Assembly (NCBI GenBank): GCA_030426845.1
Contig: JAUHXR010000008.1
Coordinates: 1-64,000 of the forward strand
Length of the DNA stretch: 64,000 nucleotides
Direction of reading: 5' to 3'
From: Polyangia bacterium
GTDB taxonomy: Bacteria > Myxococcota_A > Polyangia > Polyangiales > Sandaracinaceae
This document shows positions 27,394 to 36,777 of the stretch, piece after piece (positions within the stretch are counted from its first letter, which is position 1; each line of letters starts with the position of its first letter). The position numbers and the translations under genes are program-made. A model generated the notes under the pieces. The model was not told where the DNA came from, made no database searches, and worked only from the letters and a program-made list of their open reading frames with translations.

Positions 27394-29870
27394 TGGATCG
27401 CCCCCGTCACGCCGATCGTCGGGATGATCGGCAGGCCGGGCACCGGGGCGGTCGCCTGGTAGTCCCACTGGTACAGCGTGCCCTCGTTGTTCGGCGCGTT
27501 GTAGACGTTCTGGATGTCGAGGTAGACCGAGCCCTCGATCGGCCCGATCTCGAAGTCGCGATCGATCCGCAGGTCGAGCCGGGTGAACGTCGCGATGCGC
27601 TCGCCCTCGTCGACGAAGTCCACCGCGATCATCGCGTTCTCGTCGATGAACACCGGGTTGCGCGGGCTCGAGGTCGGGCGGCCGGTGGAGAGCTGGAACG
27701 CGGCGCCGAACCGCCAGCCGTCGAACGCGTAGGACGCCGCGAGGTTCAGCGTGTGCGTCTGGTCGAAGCCGAAGGGCACCCAGCGTCCGCTGTCGGTGCG
27801 GCGCTCCGAGCGGCTGAGGGTGTAGCTGAGCCAGCCGTAGAGCCCCTCCTCGATCCGACGGCGGATCATCAGCTCGAGGCCGTAGGCGCGGCCCTCCTGA
27901 TCGGCGACGAAGAACTGCCGCTGCGGCTCGCCGTTGTCGTCGATCACCGTCCGGTTCGTCTGGCGGATGATGTCGAACATCTGGCTGTAGAACGCGGTGG
28001 TGCGCACCTCGATCCGCTCCGGGAACGTGACCTCGGCGCCCACCGAGCTCTGCCACGCGCGGTTGGGCGGCAGGTTCGGGCTCCCGCCCAGGCGCGCGAC
28101 GTTGAACGCGGGCGGCGGCTGGGTGAAGAGCCCCGTCGCGAGCTTCAGGAGCAGCTCGGGCACCACCTGCCAGCGCACCACGAGCCGCGGGTCCGGGTAG
28201 ACGTCCGAGACGTCGGCGTAGCGCATGTAGTCGAAGCGGCCGGACGCGCTGATCTCCACCGGGCCGAGGCGGATGATCTGATCGATGTAGAACGCGGCGA
28301 GCGCGCGCACGACCGCGAGGTCGAGGTCTGAGGACTGCGGGCTGAAGCGCGGCGCGGGGTACTGGCCGAGGCCGTTCGGCACGAAGGCGCTCGCGTTGAT
28401 GTCGAAGACGGTGGTGTTGATGTCGAAGCCGACGTTGGTCTGGAGCCACTCGTTCCACGGGAGCTGCAGATCCGTGCGCAGACCGAAGTAGATGTTCTGG
28501 AGCCCGAACTCCAGGCCGTCCGTGCCCGGCTCGGCGTTGGAGAAGCCCGTCCCGTCGCGGCCGATCATCCCCGCGATCGTCAGGCGCGCCTGGTGCGGGA
28601 GGCGCAGCTTGATGCTCGCGATCGCGCGCTGGAAGTCCTGGCTCAGCCGGTTCTGCACGCCCTCCGATGCGACGCCGGAGCCGAAGGTGCCCGTCTGATC
28701 GAGCCGGTCGTCCGAGCCGAAGACGAACAAGCTGAGCTGCATGCGGCTGTTCACCCGGTAGTCGGCGCGCACCTGGTAGTCGGTGAACGCGATGTTGAGG
28801 CCGGGCAGCACGAGCGGGAGGAGCAGCTCGTAGTAGCTGCGGCGGAACGCGGCCGCGACCGAGCCGCGGCCGTCGTCGAACGGGACCACCACGAGGGCGC
28901 TCGCGCGGAACAGGTCGATGCTCAGCTCGCCGCGGGCGCCGTCGGTCGGGGGCGGCGCGGTGCCGAGCGCGACCACGCCGGCGCTGAACCGGCCGAAGGT
29001 CGCCGGGTAGCCCCCGGGGTAGAAGTCGAGGCGCTCGACGAGGCGCGAGCTGATGACCGCGGGGCCCGCGCCGAAGTGGTAGAGGATCGGGATCGGGAAG
29101 CCGTCGACGAGGAAGCCGGTGTTCTGGAAGGCCGCGCCGCGGACGAGGAAGAACCCGAGCCCGAACGGGCTGCGCACGACGCCGGGCAGCGTCGCCACCA
29201 CGCGCAGCGGCTCGCCGAAGGTGCCGGGGACGGTCGTGAGCTCCTCGGCCCTCAGCGTCACCCGATCGGCCGCGCCCGGCTCGGGGCGCTCGACCTCGGC
29301 GGTGACGCCGAGAGGCTCCACGTCGGCCTCGAGCGACGCGAGATCGATGTCCTCGGTGCCGCTCGCGTCGGGGTCCCCCGGGCCCGATTCGCCCGCGTCC
29401 GGATCGGGCGCGCCCGCGTCCAGGTCGGGCTCCTCGCCGGGGTCCGGCGCCGGCGGGGCCGGCGGGGTCACGCGGTACCGGAAGCGGATGCGCGCGGGGA
29501 TCGGCACGCCGTCGCGGGTCGCCGGCTCGAAGCGCATCCCCTGCGCGGCCTCGATCGCGAGCGCGTCCACGTCCTCGCGCAGCGGCGCGAACACCTGAGC
29601 CTCGGACACGGTGCCGTCGGGAGCGACCACCACGAGCAGCTCGACGCTCGCGTCCTCGGGGAGCGGCTCGGCGTCTTCGGGGAGGTTCAGCGGCGGCGAC
29701 TCGATGAGCCGAGGCGGGGTCAGCCGCGGCGGCGCGGGCGGGCCCTCGTCCGTGCTCCCTCCATCCGGGCGCGCCACATCCGGGGGCCCGGCGTCGACGT
29801 CCTGGGCGCGCGCCACGCCCGCGCCCGTGAGCGGGAGCACCAGCAGCAGCCAGCCGAGCAGGGTCCGCAC
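27390..29870 (-). CDS. TonB-dependent outer-membrane receptor with N-terminal TonB_C domain
   Basis: An 826-residue outer-membrane protein. After a signal peptide (LLGWLLLVLPLTGAGVARAQ), residues about 70-135 resemble the TonB C-terminal domain (ELLVVVAPDGTVSEAQVF and GMRFEPATRDGVPIPARIRF). An acidic Asp/Pro/Gly linker leads to the plug (about 215-330: ELTTVPGTFGEPLRVVATLPGVV, FLVRGAAFQNTGFLVDGFPI, FYPGGYPATFGRFSAGVVAL). A 22-strand-like barrel follows. The last residue is Gln rather than the usual aromatic. Self-fusion to a TonB_C domain is common in myxobacteria. Substrate unknown; the coupled lipoprotein downstream suggests uptake of a large ligand. Confidence 0.9.
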   Translation of the reverse strand: MRTLLGWLLLVLPLTGAGVARAQDVDAGPPDVARPDGGSTDEGPPAPPRLTPPRLIESPPLNLPEDAEPLPEDASVELLVVVAPDGTVSEAQVFAPLREDVDALAIEAAQGMRFEPATRDGVPIPARIRFRYRVTPPAPPAPDPGEEPDLDAGAPDPDAGESGPGDPDASGTEDIDLASLEADVEPLGVTAEVERPEPGAADRVTLRAEELTTVPGTFGEPLRVVATLPGVVRSPFGLGFFLVRGAAFQNTGFLVDGFPIPILYHFGAGPAVISSRLVERLDFYPGGYPATFGRFSAGVVALGTAPPPTDGARGELSIDLFRASALVVVPFDDGRGSVAAAFRRSYYELLLPLVLPGLNIAFTDYQVRADYRVNSRMQLSLFVFGSDDRLDQTGTFGSGVASEGVQNRLSQDFQRAIASIKLRLPHQARLTIAGMIGRDGTGFSNAEPGTDGLEFGLQNIYFGLRTDLQLPWNEWLQTNVGFDINTTVFDINASAFVPNGLGQYPAPRFSPQSSDLDLAVVRALAAFYIDQIIRLGPVEISASGRFDYMRYADVSDVYPDPRLVVRWQVVPELLLKLATGLFTQPPPAFNVARLGGSPNLPPNRAWQSSVGAEVTFPERIEVRTTAFYSQMFDIIRQTNRTVIDDNGEPQRQFFVADQEGRAYGLELMIRRRIEEGLYGWLSYTLSRSERRTDSGRWVPFGFDQTHTLNLAASYAFDGWRFGAAFQLSTGRPTSSPRNPVFIDENAMIAVDFVDEGERIATFTRLDLRIDRDFEIGPIEGSVYLDIQNVYNAPNNEGTLYQWDYQATAPVPGLPIIPTIGVTGAIQ

Positions 29871-29955
29871 GACGCGTCCTCGGTATCACGTCTCGCGGGC
29901 GGGTGAAAAGCGTGGCCGTTTGACCGCCCGCGGCCCCCACCCCAACGTTCGTCCC

Positions 29956-30249
29956 GTGGACCTGCGCTTCTACCGCGACCCCAAGCTCGCGCGGACCCTG
30001 AGCCGCAGCAGCTGGGTCGTGCTCGTGGCCGCGTTCGTGCTGCTCACGCGCTTCGACGCGGGCCCCGCCGAGCCGTGGGCCCTCCTCGGGCTCGTCGCGC
30101 TGATGCTCACCCTCAACGCCCCCGTGATGTACGGCCTCTCGGTGAGCCGCGCGGACAGCGGCACCCGGGCCTACCGCGCGGTCGCGGTGCTGCTCCTCCT
30201 CCGCCTCGGCGCGACCGGCTTCGTCGTGTGGGCGGTCAGCGAGGCCTGA
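29956..30249 (+). CDS. Small integral membrane protein
   Basis: A 97-residue protein with three hydrophobic segments (SSWVVLVAAFVLLTRF, PWALLGLVALMLTLNAPVMYGL and AVAVLLLLRLGATGFVVWAV), likely in the inner membrane. Function not recognised. The GTG at 29956 is the only suitable start near the first helix. It is divergent from the TonB receptor by 85 bases. Confidence 0.65.
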   Translation: MDLRFYRDPKLARTLSRSSWVVLVAAFVLLTRFDAGPAEPWALLGLVALMLTLNAPVMYGLSVSRADSGTRAYRAVAVLLLLRLGATGFVVWAVSEA

Positions 30250-30270
30250 CGCGACGGCTCGGACCGCTCC

Positions 30271-30672
30271 TCACACGGCTCCCCGCAGCTCGAGCAGCCA
30301 CTGGATCGCCTCGTCGCGCTCGACGAACGTACGCACCGGCCAAGAGGGACGCGCCAGCCACGCGACCGCGGTCAGCGCGCCGCGCTGCACGGCGGACTCG
30401 ACCACGACCGCCTGGCCCAGGATGCGCCCCTCGAGCAGCCGCTCCGCGAGCTGGTTGGTCTCGGCCGCGCGGCGGCGCTGCACCGACGTGCCCATGCCGT
30501 AGCGGCGGATGTCGACCACGAGCCCGAGGCGATCCGGCCCCTCCGCGGCGGCGCGGATGCGGCGGTCGAAGTGGTCGAAGGCCGACGCGAACCCCGCGTC
30601 CTGCGGCGCCTCCGGGATCGTCTGGATCCAGATGGGGTGCCGGCCCTCGTCCAGCCACTGCTCCTCCGGCAT
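30271..30672 (-). CDS. SpoIIAA/STAS-like hypothetical protein
   Basis: A 133-residue soluble protein. It has the layout of SpoIIAA-like proteins: WIQTIPEAPQDAGFASAFDHFDRRI, GLVVDIRRYGMGTS, QAVVVESAVQRGALTAVAWL, and the C-terminal PVRTFVERDEAIQWLLEL typical of that fold. The ATG at 30672 is preferred over an in-frame TTG at 30678. Such proteins often act in membrane or signalling contexts, but no partner is evident. Confidence 0.7.
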   Translation of the reverse strand: MPEEQWLDEGRHPIWIQTIPEAPQDAGFASAFDHFDRRIRAAAEGPDRLGLVVDIRRYGMGTSVQRRRAAETNQLAERLLEGRILGQAVVVESAVQRGALTAVAWLARPSWPVRTFVERDEAIQWLLELRGAV

Positions 30673-30760
30673 ACGCAAATCGTACGTCCAAGCGGGCGCC
30701 GACTGATGTGCGCGGCCCCTCGGCCCCGCGCAGCGCAGCCGCTCGGAGCCCGGGCGGCGG

Positions 30761-31735
30761 TCAGGCGTTCGGGCCGAAGCTCGTGATGATGTAGCCGCCG
30801 GACCGCTCGTCCTTGCTCAGCTCGAGCAGGCCGCGCTGCTGCCCGTCCTCGAGGAGCTCGGTGAAGCTGCGGTAGCCGTGGAAGCGCTCGCTGAAGTTGG
30901 GACGCTTGCGCTTGAGCACCTGCTTGACCATCGAGCCCCAGAGGTGGCTGTCGCGGTCCTCGAAGAGCGCCTCCACCACGTCGAGCACGTGGTCGAGCCC
31001 CTCCTGACGCCGCTCCTCGACCTCCTCGCCGTTGGGCTCGGCCGGCTCGGCCGCGCGCGGCTTGGCCTCGGCCCGATCGCGATCGGACGACTTCGCGTCC
31101 GACTTCGCGTCCGACGACCTGGCCTCTGACGACTTCGCGTCCGACGTCTTGCCCTCCGACGTCTTCGCGTCCGAGGACTTGCTCTCCGACGACTTGGCGT
31201 CGCGGCCCTCGGGCCGCCGGCCCTTGCGCCGGCCCGGGCGCTTTCCGCCGCGCCGGCCGCGGACGAGGTCGTCGTAGTAGATGAACTCGTCGCAGTTCTC
31301 GATCAGCAGGTCGCTGCTCGAGTTCTTCACCCCGAGCCCGATCACGACCTTCGCGTTCTCGCGCAGCTTGCTCACGAGCGGGCTGAAGTCGCTGTCGCCG
31401 CTGATGATCACGAACACGTCGATGTGCTGCTTCGTGTAGCAGAGGTCGAGCGCGTCCACGACCATGCGGATGTCGGCCGAGTTCTTCCCCGAGTAGCTGA
31501 CGTGGGGGATCTCGATCATCTCGAAGGCGGCCTCGTGCATCGAGCGCTTCGCGGACTTGTAGCGGTCCCAGTCGGCGTAGGCCTTCTTGACGACGACCTT
31601 GCCCTTGTCGAGCAGGCGCTCGAGGGCGAGGTCGATGTCGAAGGCCTGGTAGCGCGCGTCTCGGACGCCGATCGCGACGTTCTCGAAGTCGCAGAAGATC
31701 GCGAGGTTCGGCGTGGTCTCGTAGCGGTCGCTCAA
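30761..31735 (-). CDS. NYN-domain nuclease-like protein with C-terminal LOTUS/OST-HTH domain
   Basis: A 324-residue protein. Residues about 8-165 are a NYN/PIN-like domain with the acidic residues of the nuclease site (AIFCDFENVAIG, NSADIRMVVDAL, FVIISGDSDFSPLV). A linker (about 165-235) is built of near-repeats of Ser-Ser-Asp-Ala-Lys. The C-terminal about 85 residues resemble a LOTUS/OST-HTH RNA-binding domain (LWGSMVKQVLKRKRPNFSE, YRSFTELLEDGQQRGLL). The start is TTG, supported by a strong GGGAGG ribosome site 7 bases upstream. It probably acts on RNA; the target is unknown. Confidence 0.88.
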   Translation of the reverse strand: MSDRYETTPNLAIFCDFENVAIGVRDARYQAFDIDLALERLLDKGKVVVKKAYADWDRYKSAKRSMHEAAFEMIEIPHVSYSGKNSADIRMVVDALDLCYTKQHIDVFVIISGDSDFSPLVSKLRENAKVVIGLGVKNSSSDLLIENCDEFIYYDDLVRGRRGGKRPGRRKGRRPEGRDAKSSESKSSDAKTSEGKTSDAKSSEARSSDAKSDAKSSDRDRAEAKPRAAEPAEPNGEEVEERRQEGLDHVLDVVEALFEDRDSHLWGSMVKQVLKRKRPNFSERFHGYRSFTELLEDGQQRGLLELSKDERSGGYIITSFGPNA

Positions 31736-31797
31736 ACGTTCCTCCCGTGACCGCTCTTACGTCGCGGCCGCGCGCGCGTCAATTCTCGCGGCGCGCG

Positions 31798-32574
31798 TCA
31801 CAGCGCGAGCAGGCGGACGATCTCGGCCGGGGTGACCTCGTGATCGCACGGCAGCCACCGGCGGGTGGCGGGCGCGCGATCGTGCAGCCGCTCCCGCGCC
31901 GCGCGGTCCATCCGCCAGAGCACGACCCGGGCCTCGGCGCCGGCCTCGATCAGGACCTCGATCGCGCGCTCGAGCCGGATGGAGGGCGCCTCCGCGTCGA
32001 GGAGGATCGCCCCGCTCGCGGCCGCGCGCCCGAGCGCGCCCTTGAGCACCGCCATCGAGGACGCCACCACCACGTCGACGTCCGAGGGCGCCGCCTCCTG
32101 CGCGGCCCGGACGAGGCTCGGCTCGTGGGAGACGATGGCCCAGAGCCGGTCGCCGGGCGCGTTCGAGGCCACCCGAATGCCGAACACCGGCGTCGCCCGC
32201 GTGTGGATCGCGCCGGTCGCGAGGTCTTCGTAGCTCTCTTCGAGGGCGGTCGCGCTCGACGGCGGCGGCAGGGTGATCGCCTCGTGCTCGCCGTGGGCGT
32301 CGGCCCGCACCCGCATGTGGCTCTCATCGACCCGAGCGACCTGCTCGCGCACCGAGGCGATGAGGTGGGCCGCGGTCGCCGGGTGCACGCGGCCGACGAG
32401 CGCGGCGTCGAACGGCCCGAGGAGGAACTGCACGAAGTCGTCCTCGCGCTCCGGGGGCGCGGTCAGCCCGGCGGCCGCGAGCGCCTGCTCCAGCGCCTCG
32501 ACGAGATCGGCGGCCTCGCAGGCTTCGCGCAGGACCGCCCCTGGGGGCGGCTCGGGGTGCTCGGGTTCGCTCAC
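31798..32574 (-). CDS. Hypothetical protein with C-terminal pseudo-receiver-like domain
   Basis: A 258-residue soluble protein of unknown function. The N-terminal half is helical and acidic (LREACEAADLVEALEQALAA). The last about 90 residues (VDVVVASSMAVLKGALGRAA, GAILLDAEAPSIRLERAIEVL, ARVVLWRMDRAARERLH) have the alternating beta-alpha pattern of a response-regulator receiver, with an Asp at the phosphorylation position. The GTG at 32574 is chosen over a longer frame to 32649 rich in Arg/Pro. Divergent from the methyltransferase gene by 95 bases. Confidence 0.6.
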   Translation of the reverse strand: MSEPEHPEPPPGAVLREACEAADLVEALEQALAAAGLTAPPEREDDFVQFLLGPFDAALVGRVHPATAAHLIASVREQVARVDESHMRVRADAHGEHEAITLPPPSSATALEESYEDLATGAIHTRATPVFGIRVASNAPGDRLWAIVSHEPSLVRAAQEAAPSDVDVVVASSMAVLKGALGRAAASGAILLDAEAPSIRLERAIEVLIEAGAEARVVLWRMDRAARERLHDRAPATRRWLPCDHEVTPAEIVRLLAL

Positions 32575-32669
32575 CGGTGGGACGGCGAGTCTACGCGGTC
32601 GGCGAGGCGGAGGGGAAGATCGGCGCGCGCCCGCGAGCGGCGCGCCCACGCCCTGCTATGCCACCCGCC

Positions 32670-33854
32670 ATGTCCGCTCCGTACGCGCTCTTCGCCGCCT
32701 GCGCCCCCGGCCTCGAGGGCGCCCTCGCCGAGGAGCTGACGCGCCTCGGGGGCCTGGGCGCCGAGGCCCAGCCCGGCGGGGTCGCCTTCGCCGGTCACCG
32801 CCGCGTCGTCTACCGCGCGAACCTCGAGAGCGGCCTCGCGACGCACGTGCTCCTGCGGGTCGCCCAGCTGGAGGCTCGCCGGTTCGAGGACCTGTCGCGC
32901 GGGCTCGCGGAGGTGCCCTGGGAGCGGTTCCTCTCGGCGGGTGCCGCGCGCAGCTTCAAGGTGACCGCGCGCAAGAGCCGCCTGCACCACACCGGCGCCA
33001 TCGCGGAGCGCGCGGCCCGGGCGATCGCGCGGCGGCTCGGCGACACCTGCGTCGACCCGAGCCCGACCGGCGCGCCGGTGCACCTCCGCCTCGAGCACGA
33101 CCGGGTCGCCGTCTCGGTCGACACCTCCGGTGAGCCGCTCCATCGACGCGGCTACCGCCTGCGCCCCGGCCCCGCGCCGCTGCGCGAGGACCTCGCTCAC
33201 GCGCTGGTCCTCGCCTCGGGCTGGGATCGCCGGACGCCGCTGCTCGACCCGTTCTGCGGCGCGGGGACGATCCCGATCGAGGCGGCGTCGATCGCGCGTG
33301 GCCTCGCGCCGGGGCGGCTGCGCGGGTTCGCGTTCGAGCGCTCGCCGCTCTGCCACGCGCCGACCTGGGCGGAGGTGAAGGAGCAGGCGGCCGCCGCCGC
33401 GTCCGACGGTCCGCCGATACTCGGGAGCGATCACTCGGCCGAGGCGATCGCGGCCGCGAAGGCGAACGCCTCGGCCGCGCGGCTCGAGGGCGGGGGCCTC
33501 GGGAGCGCGGGGCTCGAGGGCGCGGTCCGCTGGGCGGTGGCCACCGTCTCCGAGGTCGACCTCGAGCCGCTGCGCGACGGCGGCGCGCTCGTCACGCACC
33601 CGCCGTTCGGCGTGCGATCGGCGCCGGGCCGCGACCTCGCGCCGCTCTACCGCGCGCTCGGCCGCCGGCTCGCGGAGCTCCCCGACTCCGTACGTGTCGG
33701 GCTGATGTGCCAGGACCGGCGGCTCGGCCTCAAGGTCGACGGCCGGCTCGAGACCGCGCTGCTGACCGACGCGGGCGGGCGCAAGGTCCGGGCGCTGGTC
33801 CGCGGCGCGCCGGCGGCGGCGCGCCGGCGGAGTAGTACGCCCGAGCGGAGGTGA
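32670..33854 (+). CDS. THUMP-domain class I RNA methyltransferase (RlmL/Trm14-like)
   Basis: A 394-residue enzyme. The N-terminus YALFAACAPGLEGALAEEL and the region to about 165 form the THUMP RNA-binding module; residues about 165-385 are the SAM-dependent methyltransferase fold with motif I LLDPFCGAGTIPIEAA and ILGSDHSAEAIAAAKANA. The catalytic NPPY motif is changed to HPPF (ALVTHPPFGVR). ATG 32670 is preferred; 32658 is 12 bases upstream in frame. The GTGA overlap couples it to the carboxypeptidase downstream. Likely methylates a guanosine or adenosine in rRNA or tRNA. Confidence 0.85.
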   Translation: MSAPYALFAACAPGLEGALAEELTRLGGLGAEAQPGGVAFAGHRRVVYRANLESGLATHVLLRVAQLEARRFEDLSRGLAEVPWERFLSAGAARSFKVTARKSRLHHTGAIAERAARAIARRLGDTCVDPSPTGAPVHLRLEHDRVAVSVDTSGEPLHRRGYRLRPGPAPLREDLAHALVLASGWDRRTPLLDPFCGAGTIPIEAASIARGLAPGRLRGFAFERSPLCHAPTWAEVKEQAAAAASDGPPILGSDHSAEAIAAAKANASAARLEGGGLGSAGLEGAVRWAVATVSEVDLEPLRDGGALVTHPPFGVRSAPGRDLAPLYRALGRRLAELPDSVRVGLMCQDRRLGLKVDGRLETALLTDAGGRKVRALVRGAPAAARRRSSTPERR

Positions 33855-35335
33855 ACGTGAGCTGGGACGCGCTGGTCGAGCATGTGGGTCGCATCGAGAC
33901 GCTGGAGGGCGTCATGGGCACGCTCGGGTGGGACGAGCAGACGATGCTGCCGCCCAAGGGCTCCGCGCTCCGCGGCGCGCAGCGCGCGCTGCTCGCCGAG
34001 CTTTCGCACGGCTGGACGACCGACCCGCGGATCGAGGGCTGGCTCGCGGAGCTCGAGGGCGCGGCCGATCCGGTCCAGCGCGCGTGCCGCCGCAACCTCG
34101 GCCGCACCTACACGCGCGAGCGGCGGGTCCCGCCGGAGCTCGTGGGCGCGATGGCGCGCGCGGAGAGCGAAGGCTTCCAGGCGTGGATCGAGGCCAAGCG
34201 CGACTCGGACTTCGCGCGGTTCGAGGGCCCGCTCACCCGCATCCTCGAGCTGTCGCTCCGGCGCGCCGAGGCGATCGACCCGCGGCGCCACCCCTACGAG
34301 GTCACCCTCGAGGCGTTCGACCCCGGCACCTCGATCGACAGCCTGCGCGACATGTTCGGCCGCCTCCGCGACGGCCTCGGCCCGCTCCTCGACGCGATCG
34401 CGGCGCGCCCTCAGGTCGAGCCGATCGAGGACGAGATCGACCCCGCCGCCCAGGAAGCGCTGCACCGCGACGTCGCGCGCGCGCTCGGGTACGACTTCGA
34501 CGGCGGTCGCCTCGACCGCTCGGTGCACCCCTTCACCTCCGGCCACGGCCCGGGCGACGTCCGCATCACCACGCGCATCGAGCCGCGCGACCTGCTCTCC
34601 GGCCTCGGCGGGACGATCCACGAGGTGGGCCACGGGCTCTACGAGCAGGGCCTGCCCCACGCGCACGCGGGCACCACGGTCGCCAAGCCGGCGAGCTACG
34701 GGCTGCACGAGTCGCAGTCGCGCTTCTGGGAGAACTTCATCGGCCGCTCGCGTCCGTTCTGCGGGTGGCTCGCGGGCCGCGCGCGCGAGCTGCTGCCCGG
34801 CGCCGACCTGAGCGCCGAGCGCCTGTTCCGCGCGTCCAACCGGGTCGAGCGCGGCCTCATCCGGGTGCACGCCGACGAGGTCACCTACAACCTGCACATC
34901 GTCGTGCGCTTCGAGATCGAGCTCGCGCTCTTCGAGGGTCGGCTGTCGGTGAAGGAGCTGCCCGAGGCGTGGAACGCGCGCTACGAGGAGTACCTCGGCG
35001 TCTGCCCGCCCGACGACGCGCGCGGCGTGCTCCAGGACGTCCACTGGGGCTCGGGCGCGTTCGGCTACTTCCCGAGCTACACGCTCGGCAACCTCTACGC
35101 CGCGAGCCTCGGGCGCGCGCTCGAGGAGGAGCGCCCCACGCTCTGGGACGACGTCGGCGACGGCCGCTTCGGCGAGGTGCTCGCGTTCCTGCGCGATCGC
35201 GTGCACCAGCACGGCCACCTCGACGAGACCCCCGAGCGCATGAAGGCCGCGGTCGGCGAGCGGGATCACGTCGAGGACCTGCTGAGCTACCTCTGGCAGC
35301 GCGCCGCCGAGGTCTACGGCGTCGAGCGAGGGTAG
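33851..35335 (+). CDS. Carboxypeptidase Taq family metallocarboxypeptidase (M32)
   Basis: A 494-residue cytosolic zinc carboxypeptidase. The active-site motif is GTIHEVGHGLYEQGL (HEXXH, about residues 256-270), with downstream family segments ESQSRFWENFIGRSRPF, NRVERGLIRVHADEVTYNLHI and WGSGAFGYFPSYTLGNLYA. The length is that of the family (about 500). It starts at GTG within the methyltransferase stop. It removes residues from peptide C-termini with broad specificity. Confidence 0.95.
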   Translation: MNVSWDALVEHVGRIETLEGVMGTLGWDEQTMLPPKGSALRGAQRALLAELSHGWTTDPRIEGWLAELEGAADPVQRACRRNLGRTYTRERRVPPELVGAMARAESEGFQAWIEAKRDSDFARFEGPLTRILELSLRRAEAIDPRRHPYEVTLEAFDPGTSIDSLRDMFGRLRDGLGPLLDAIAARPQVEPIEDEIDPAAQEALHRDVARALGYDFDGGRLDRSVHPFTSGHGPGDVRITTRIEPRDLLSGLGGTIHEVGHGLYEQGLPHAHAGTTVAKPASYGLHESQSRFWENFIGRSRPFCGWLAGRARELLPGADLSAERLFRASNRVERGLIRVHADEVTYNLHIVVRFEIELALFEGRLSVKELPEAWNARYEEYLGVCPPDDARGVLQDVHWGSGAFGYFPSYTLGNLYAASLGRALEEERPTLWDDVGDGRFGEVLAFLRDRVHQHGHLDETPERMKAAVGERDHVEDLLSYLWQRAAEVYGVERG

Positions 35336-35342
35336 TGAGAGG

Positions 35343-35357
35343 CGCGGCAACGCCGCG
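35343..35357 (+). terminator. Short GC hairpin after the M32 gene
   Basis: CGCGGC-AAC-GCCGCG forms a six-base-pair stem with a three-base loop, 8 bases after the stop and before a convergent gene. No T-run follows, so its role as a terminator is uncertain. Confidence 0.35.
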
Positions 35358-35460
35358 GCCTCGTACACGTGCTCGCGCACGTCCCCGTACGTCCTCGTCA
35401 ACGTGCGCGGATCTCGTAGACGTCCGCGTGCCCGCTCGCGTCGCGTGGAGGGACCGGGAA

Positions 35461-36777
35461 CTACCCCCTCAGGCCGTGACGGCGCAGGAGCTTGTGCAGG
35501 TAGCTCCGGTTCATCCGCGCGCGGCGGGCGGCCTCCGCGACCTGGTCATCGCACGCGCCGAGGAGCGCGGCGAGGTAGCGGCGCTCGAAGTCGGCCAGCG
35601 CCACGCGCCGCGCCTCGTCGTAGGTCAGCTCCGGGTCGATCGGGTCCGTCGGCGCCTCCACCGCGCCCGGCAAGACCGGGGCCTCGAGGTGGGCCGCCCG
35701 CTCGAGGAAGTTGCGGAGCTGGCGCACGTTGCCCGGCCAGCTCGAGCGCGCGAGCTGCGCGAGGAGGTCCTCCGTCAGCAGCTCCACCGCGTCGTCGCCG
35801 CCCGTCCGCCGGAGCAGGGCCGACGCGAGCACCGGCAGGTCCTCGAGGCGCTCGCGCAGCGGTGGCAGGCGCACCTCGATCACCGCGAGCCGGTAGTAGA
35901 GGTCCTCACGGAAGCGACCGGTGTTCACCTCGGCGCGGAGGTCGCGGTGGGTCGCCGCGACGATCCGCACGTCGACCTCGCGCTCCTCGCCCGAGCCCAC
36001 GCGCCGCACCGACCGCGCCTCCAGCGCACGCAGCAGCCGCGACTGGAGCTCGAGCGGCAGCTCGCCGATCTCGTCGAGGAACAGCGTCCCGCCGTGGGCC
36101 AGCTCGAACGCGCCGGCGCGCTCCTGGTGCGCGTCGGTGAACGCCCCGCGCTCGTGACCGAACAGCTCGCTCTCCACCAGCGTGCGGCTCAGCGCGCCGC
36201 AGTCCACCACCACGAACGGCCCGTCGGTCCGGTCGCTCGTCTCGTGCAGCGCGCGCGCCGCCTCCTCCTTGCCCGTGCCGGTCTCGCCCGCGAGCAGCAC
36301 CGTCGAGTCGCCCCGGGCGGCCCGCTCGAGCTGGGCGAAGAGCACCCGCATCGGCAAGCTGCGCCCGACCATGTCGCCGAAGCGTGAGCGCGCGCTGATG
36401 CGCCGCGGCCGCGCCTCGCCCGGGGTCAGCGCGATCGTCGTCTCGCCGATCCGGAACACGCTCTCGGTCCGCAGGTAGGCCTCCACGACCGGCACCCCGT
36501 CGACGAAGGTCCCGTTGGTGCTCGACAGGTCGCGGATGCGCAGCCCGCGGTCGTCGAGGAGCAGCTCGCAGTGGAACCGCGACACCGTCGCGTCGCCGAG
36601 CACCACGTCGTTCGTCGGCGCGCTGCCGAGGCTCGCGCTCGGAGCGACCAGCCACGCGCGCTTGCCCGCGTCGGGCCCGTCGATCACGTCGAGGCGCACC
36701 GCGCTCACGTCCTGGTCGAGGAGCAGCGGGGCCCGACCGAACCCCGGCACCGCGCGCTCGGTCTCGGCGCCCCTCAC
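35461..36777 (-). CDS. FHA-domain sigma-54-dependent transcriptional activator
   Basis: A 438-residue activator. Residues about 28-115 are an FHA domain ([38 protein letters not shown]) that reads phosphothreonine. Then comes the AAA+ domain: [14 protein letters not shown] (Walker A), [16 protein letters not shown] (Walker B), [11 protein letters not shown] and WPGNVRQL. A Fis-type helix-turn-helix follows ([21 protein letters not shown]). The sigma-54 contact loop reads GAFTDA instead of GAFTGA. Its GTG overlaps the stop of the Ser/Thr kinase gene, which very probably phosphorylates a partner that the FHA domain binds, or this protein itself. Confidence 0.93.
   Translation of the reverse strand: MRGAETERAVPGFGRAPLLLDQDVSAVRLDVIDGPDAGKRAWLVAPSASLGSAPTNDVVLGDATVSRFHCELLLDDRGLRIRDLSSTNGTFVDGVPVVEAYLRTESVFRIGETTIALTPGEARPRRISARSRFGDMVGRSLPMRVLFAQLERAARGDSTVLLAGETGTGKEEAARALHETSDRTDGPFVVVDCGALSRTLVESELFGHERGAFTDAHQERAGAFELAHGGTLFLDEIGELPLELQSRLLRALEARSVRRVGSGEEREVDVRIVAATHRDLRAEVNTGRFREDLYYRLAVIEVRLPPLRERLEDLPVLASALLRRTGGDDAVELLTEDLLAQLARSSWPGNVRQLRNFLERAAHLEAPVLPGAVEAPTDPIDPELTYDEARRVALADFERRYLAALLGACDDQVAEAARRARMNRSYLHKLLRRHGLRG

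Noticed and set aside
27394-29940. Long minus-strand frame upstream of the lipoprotein start at 27393
   Set aside because: The region is fully explained by the TonB receptor in another frame; the extra residues are Arg/Ala/Gly-rich shadow translation.
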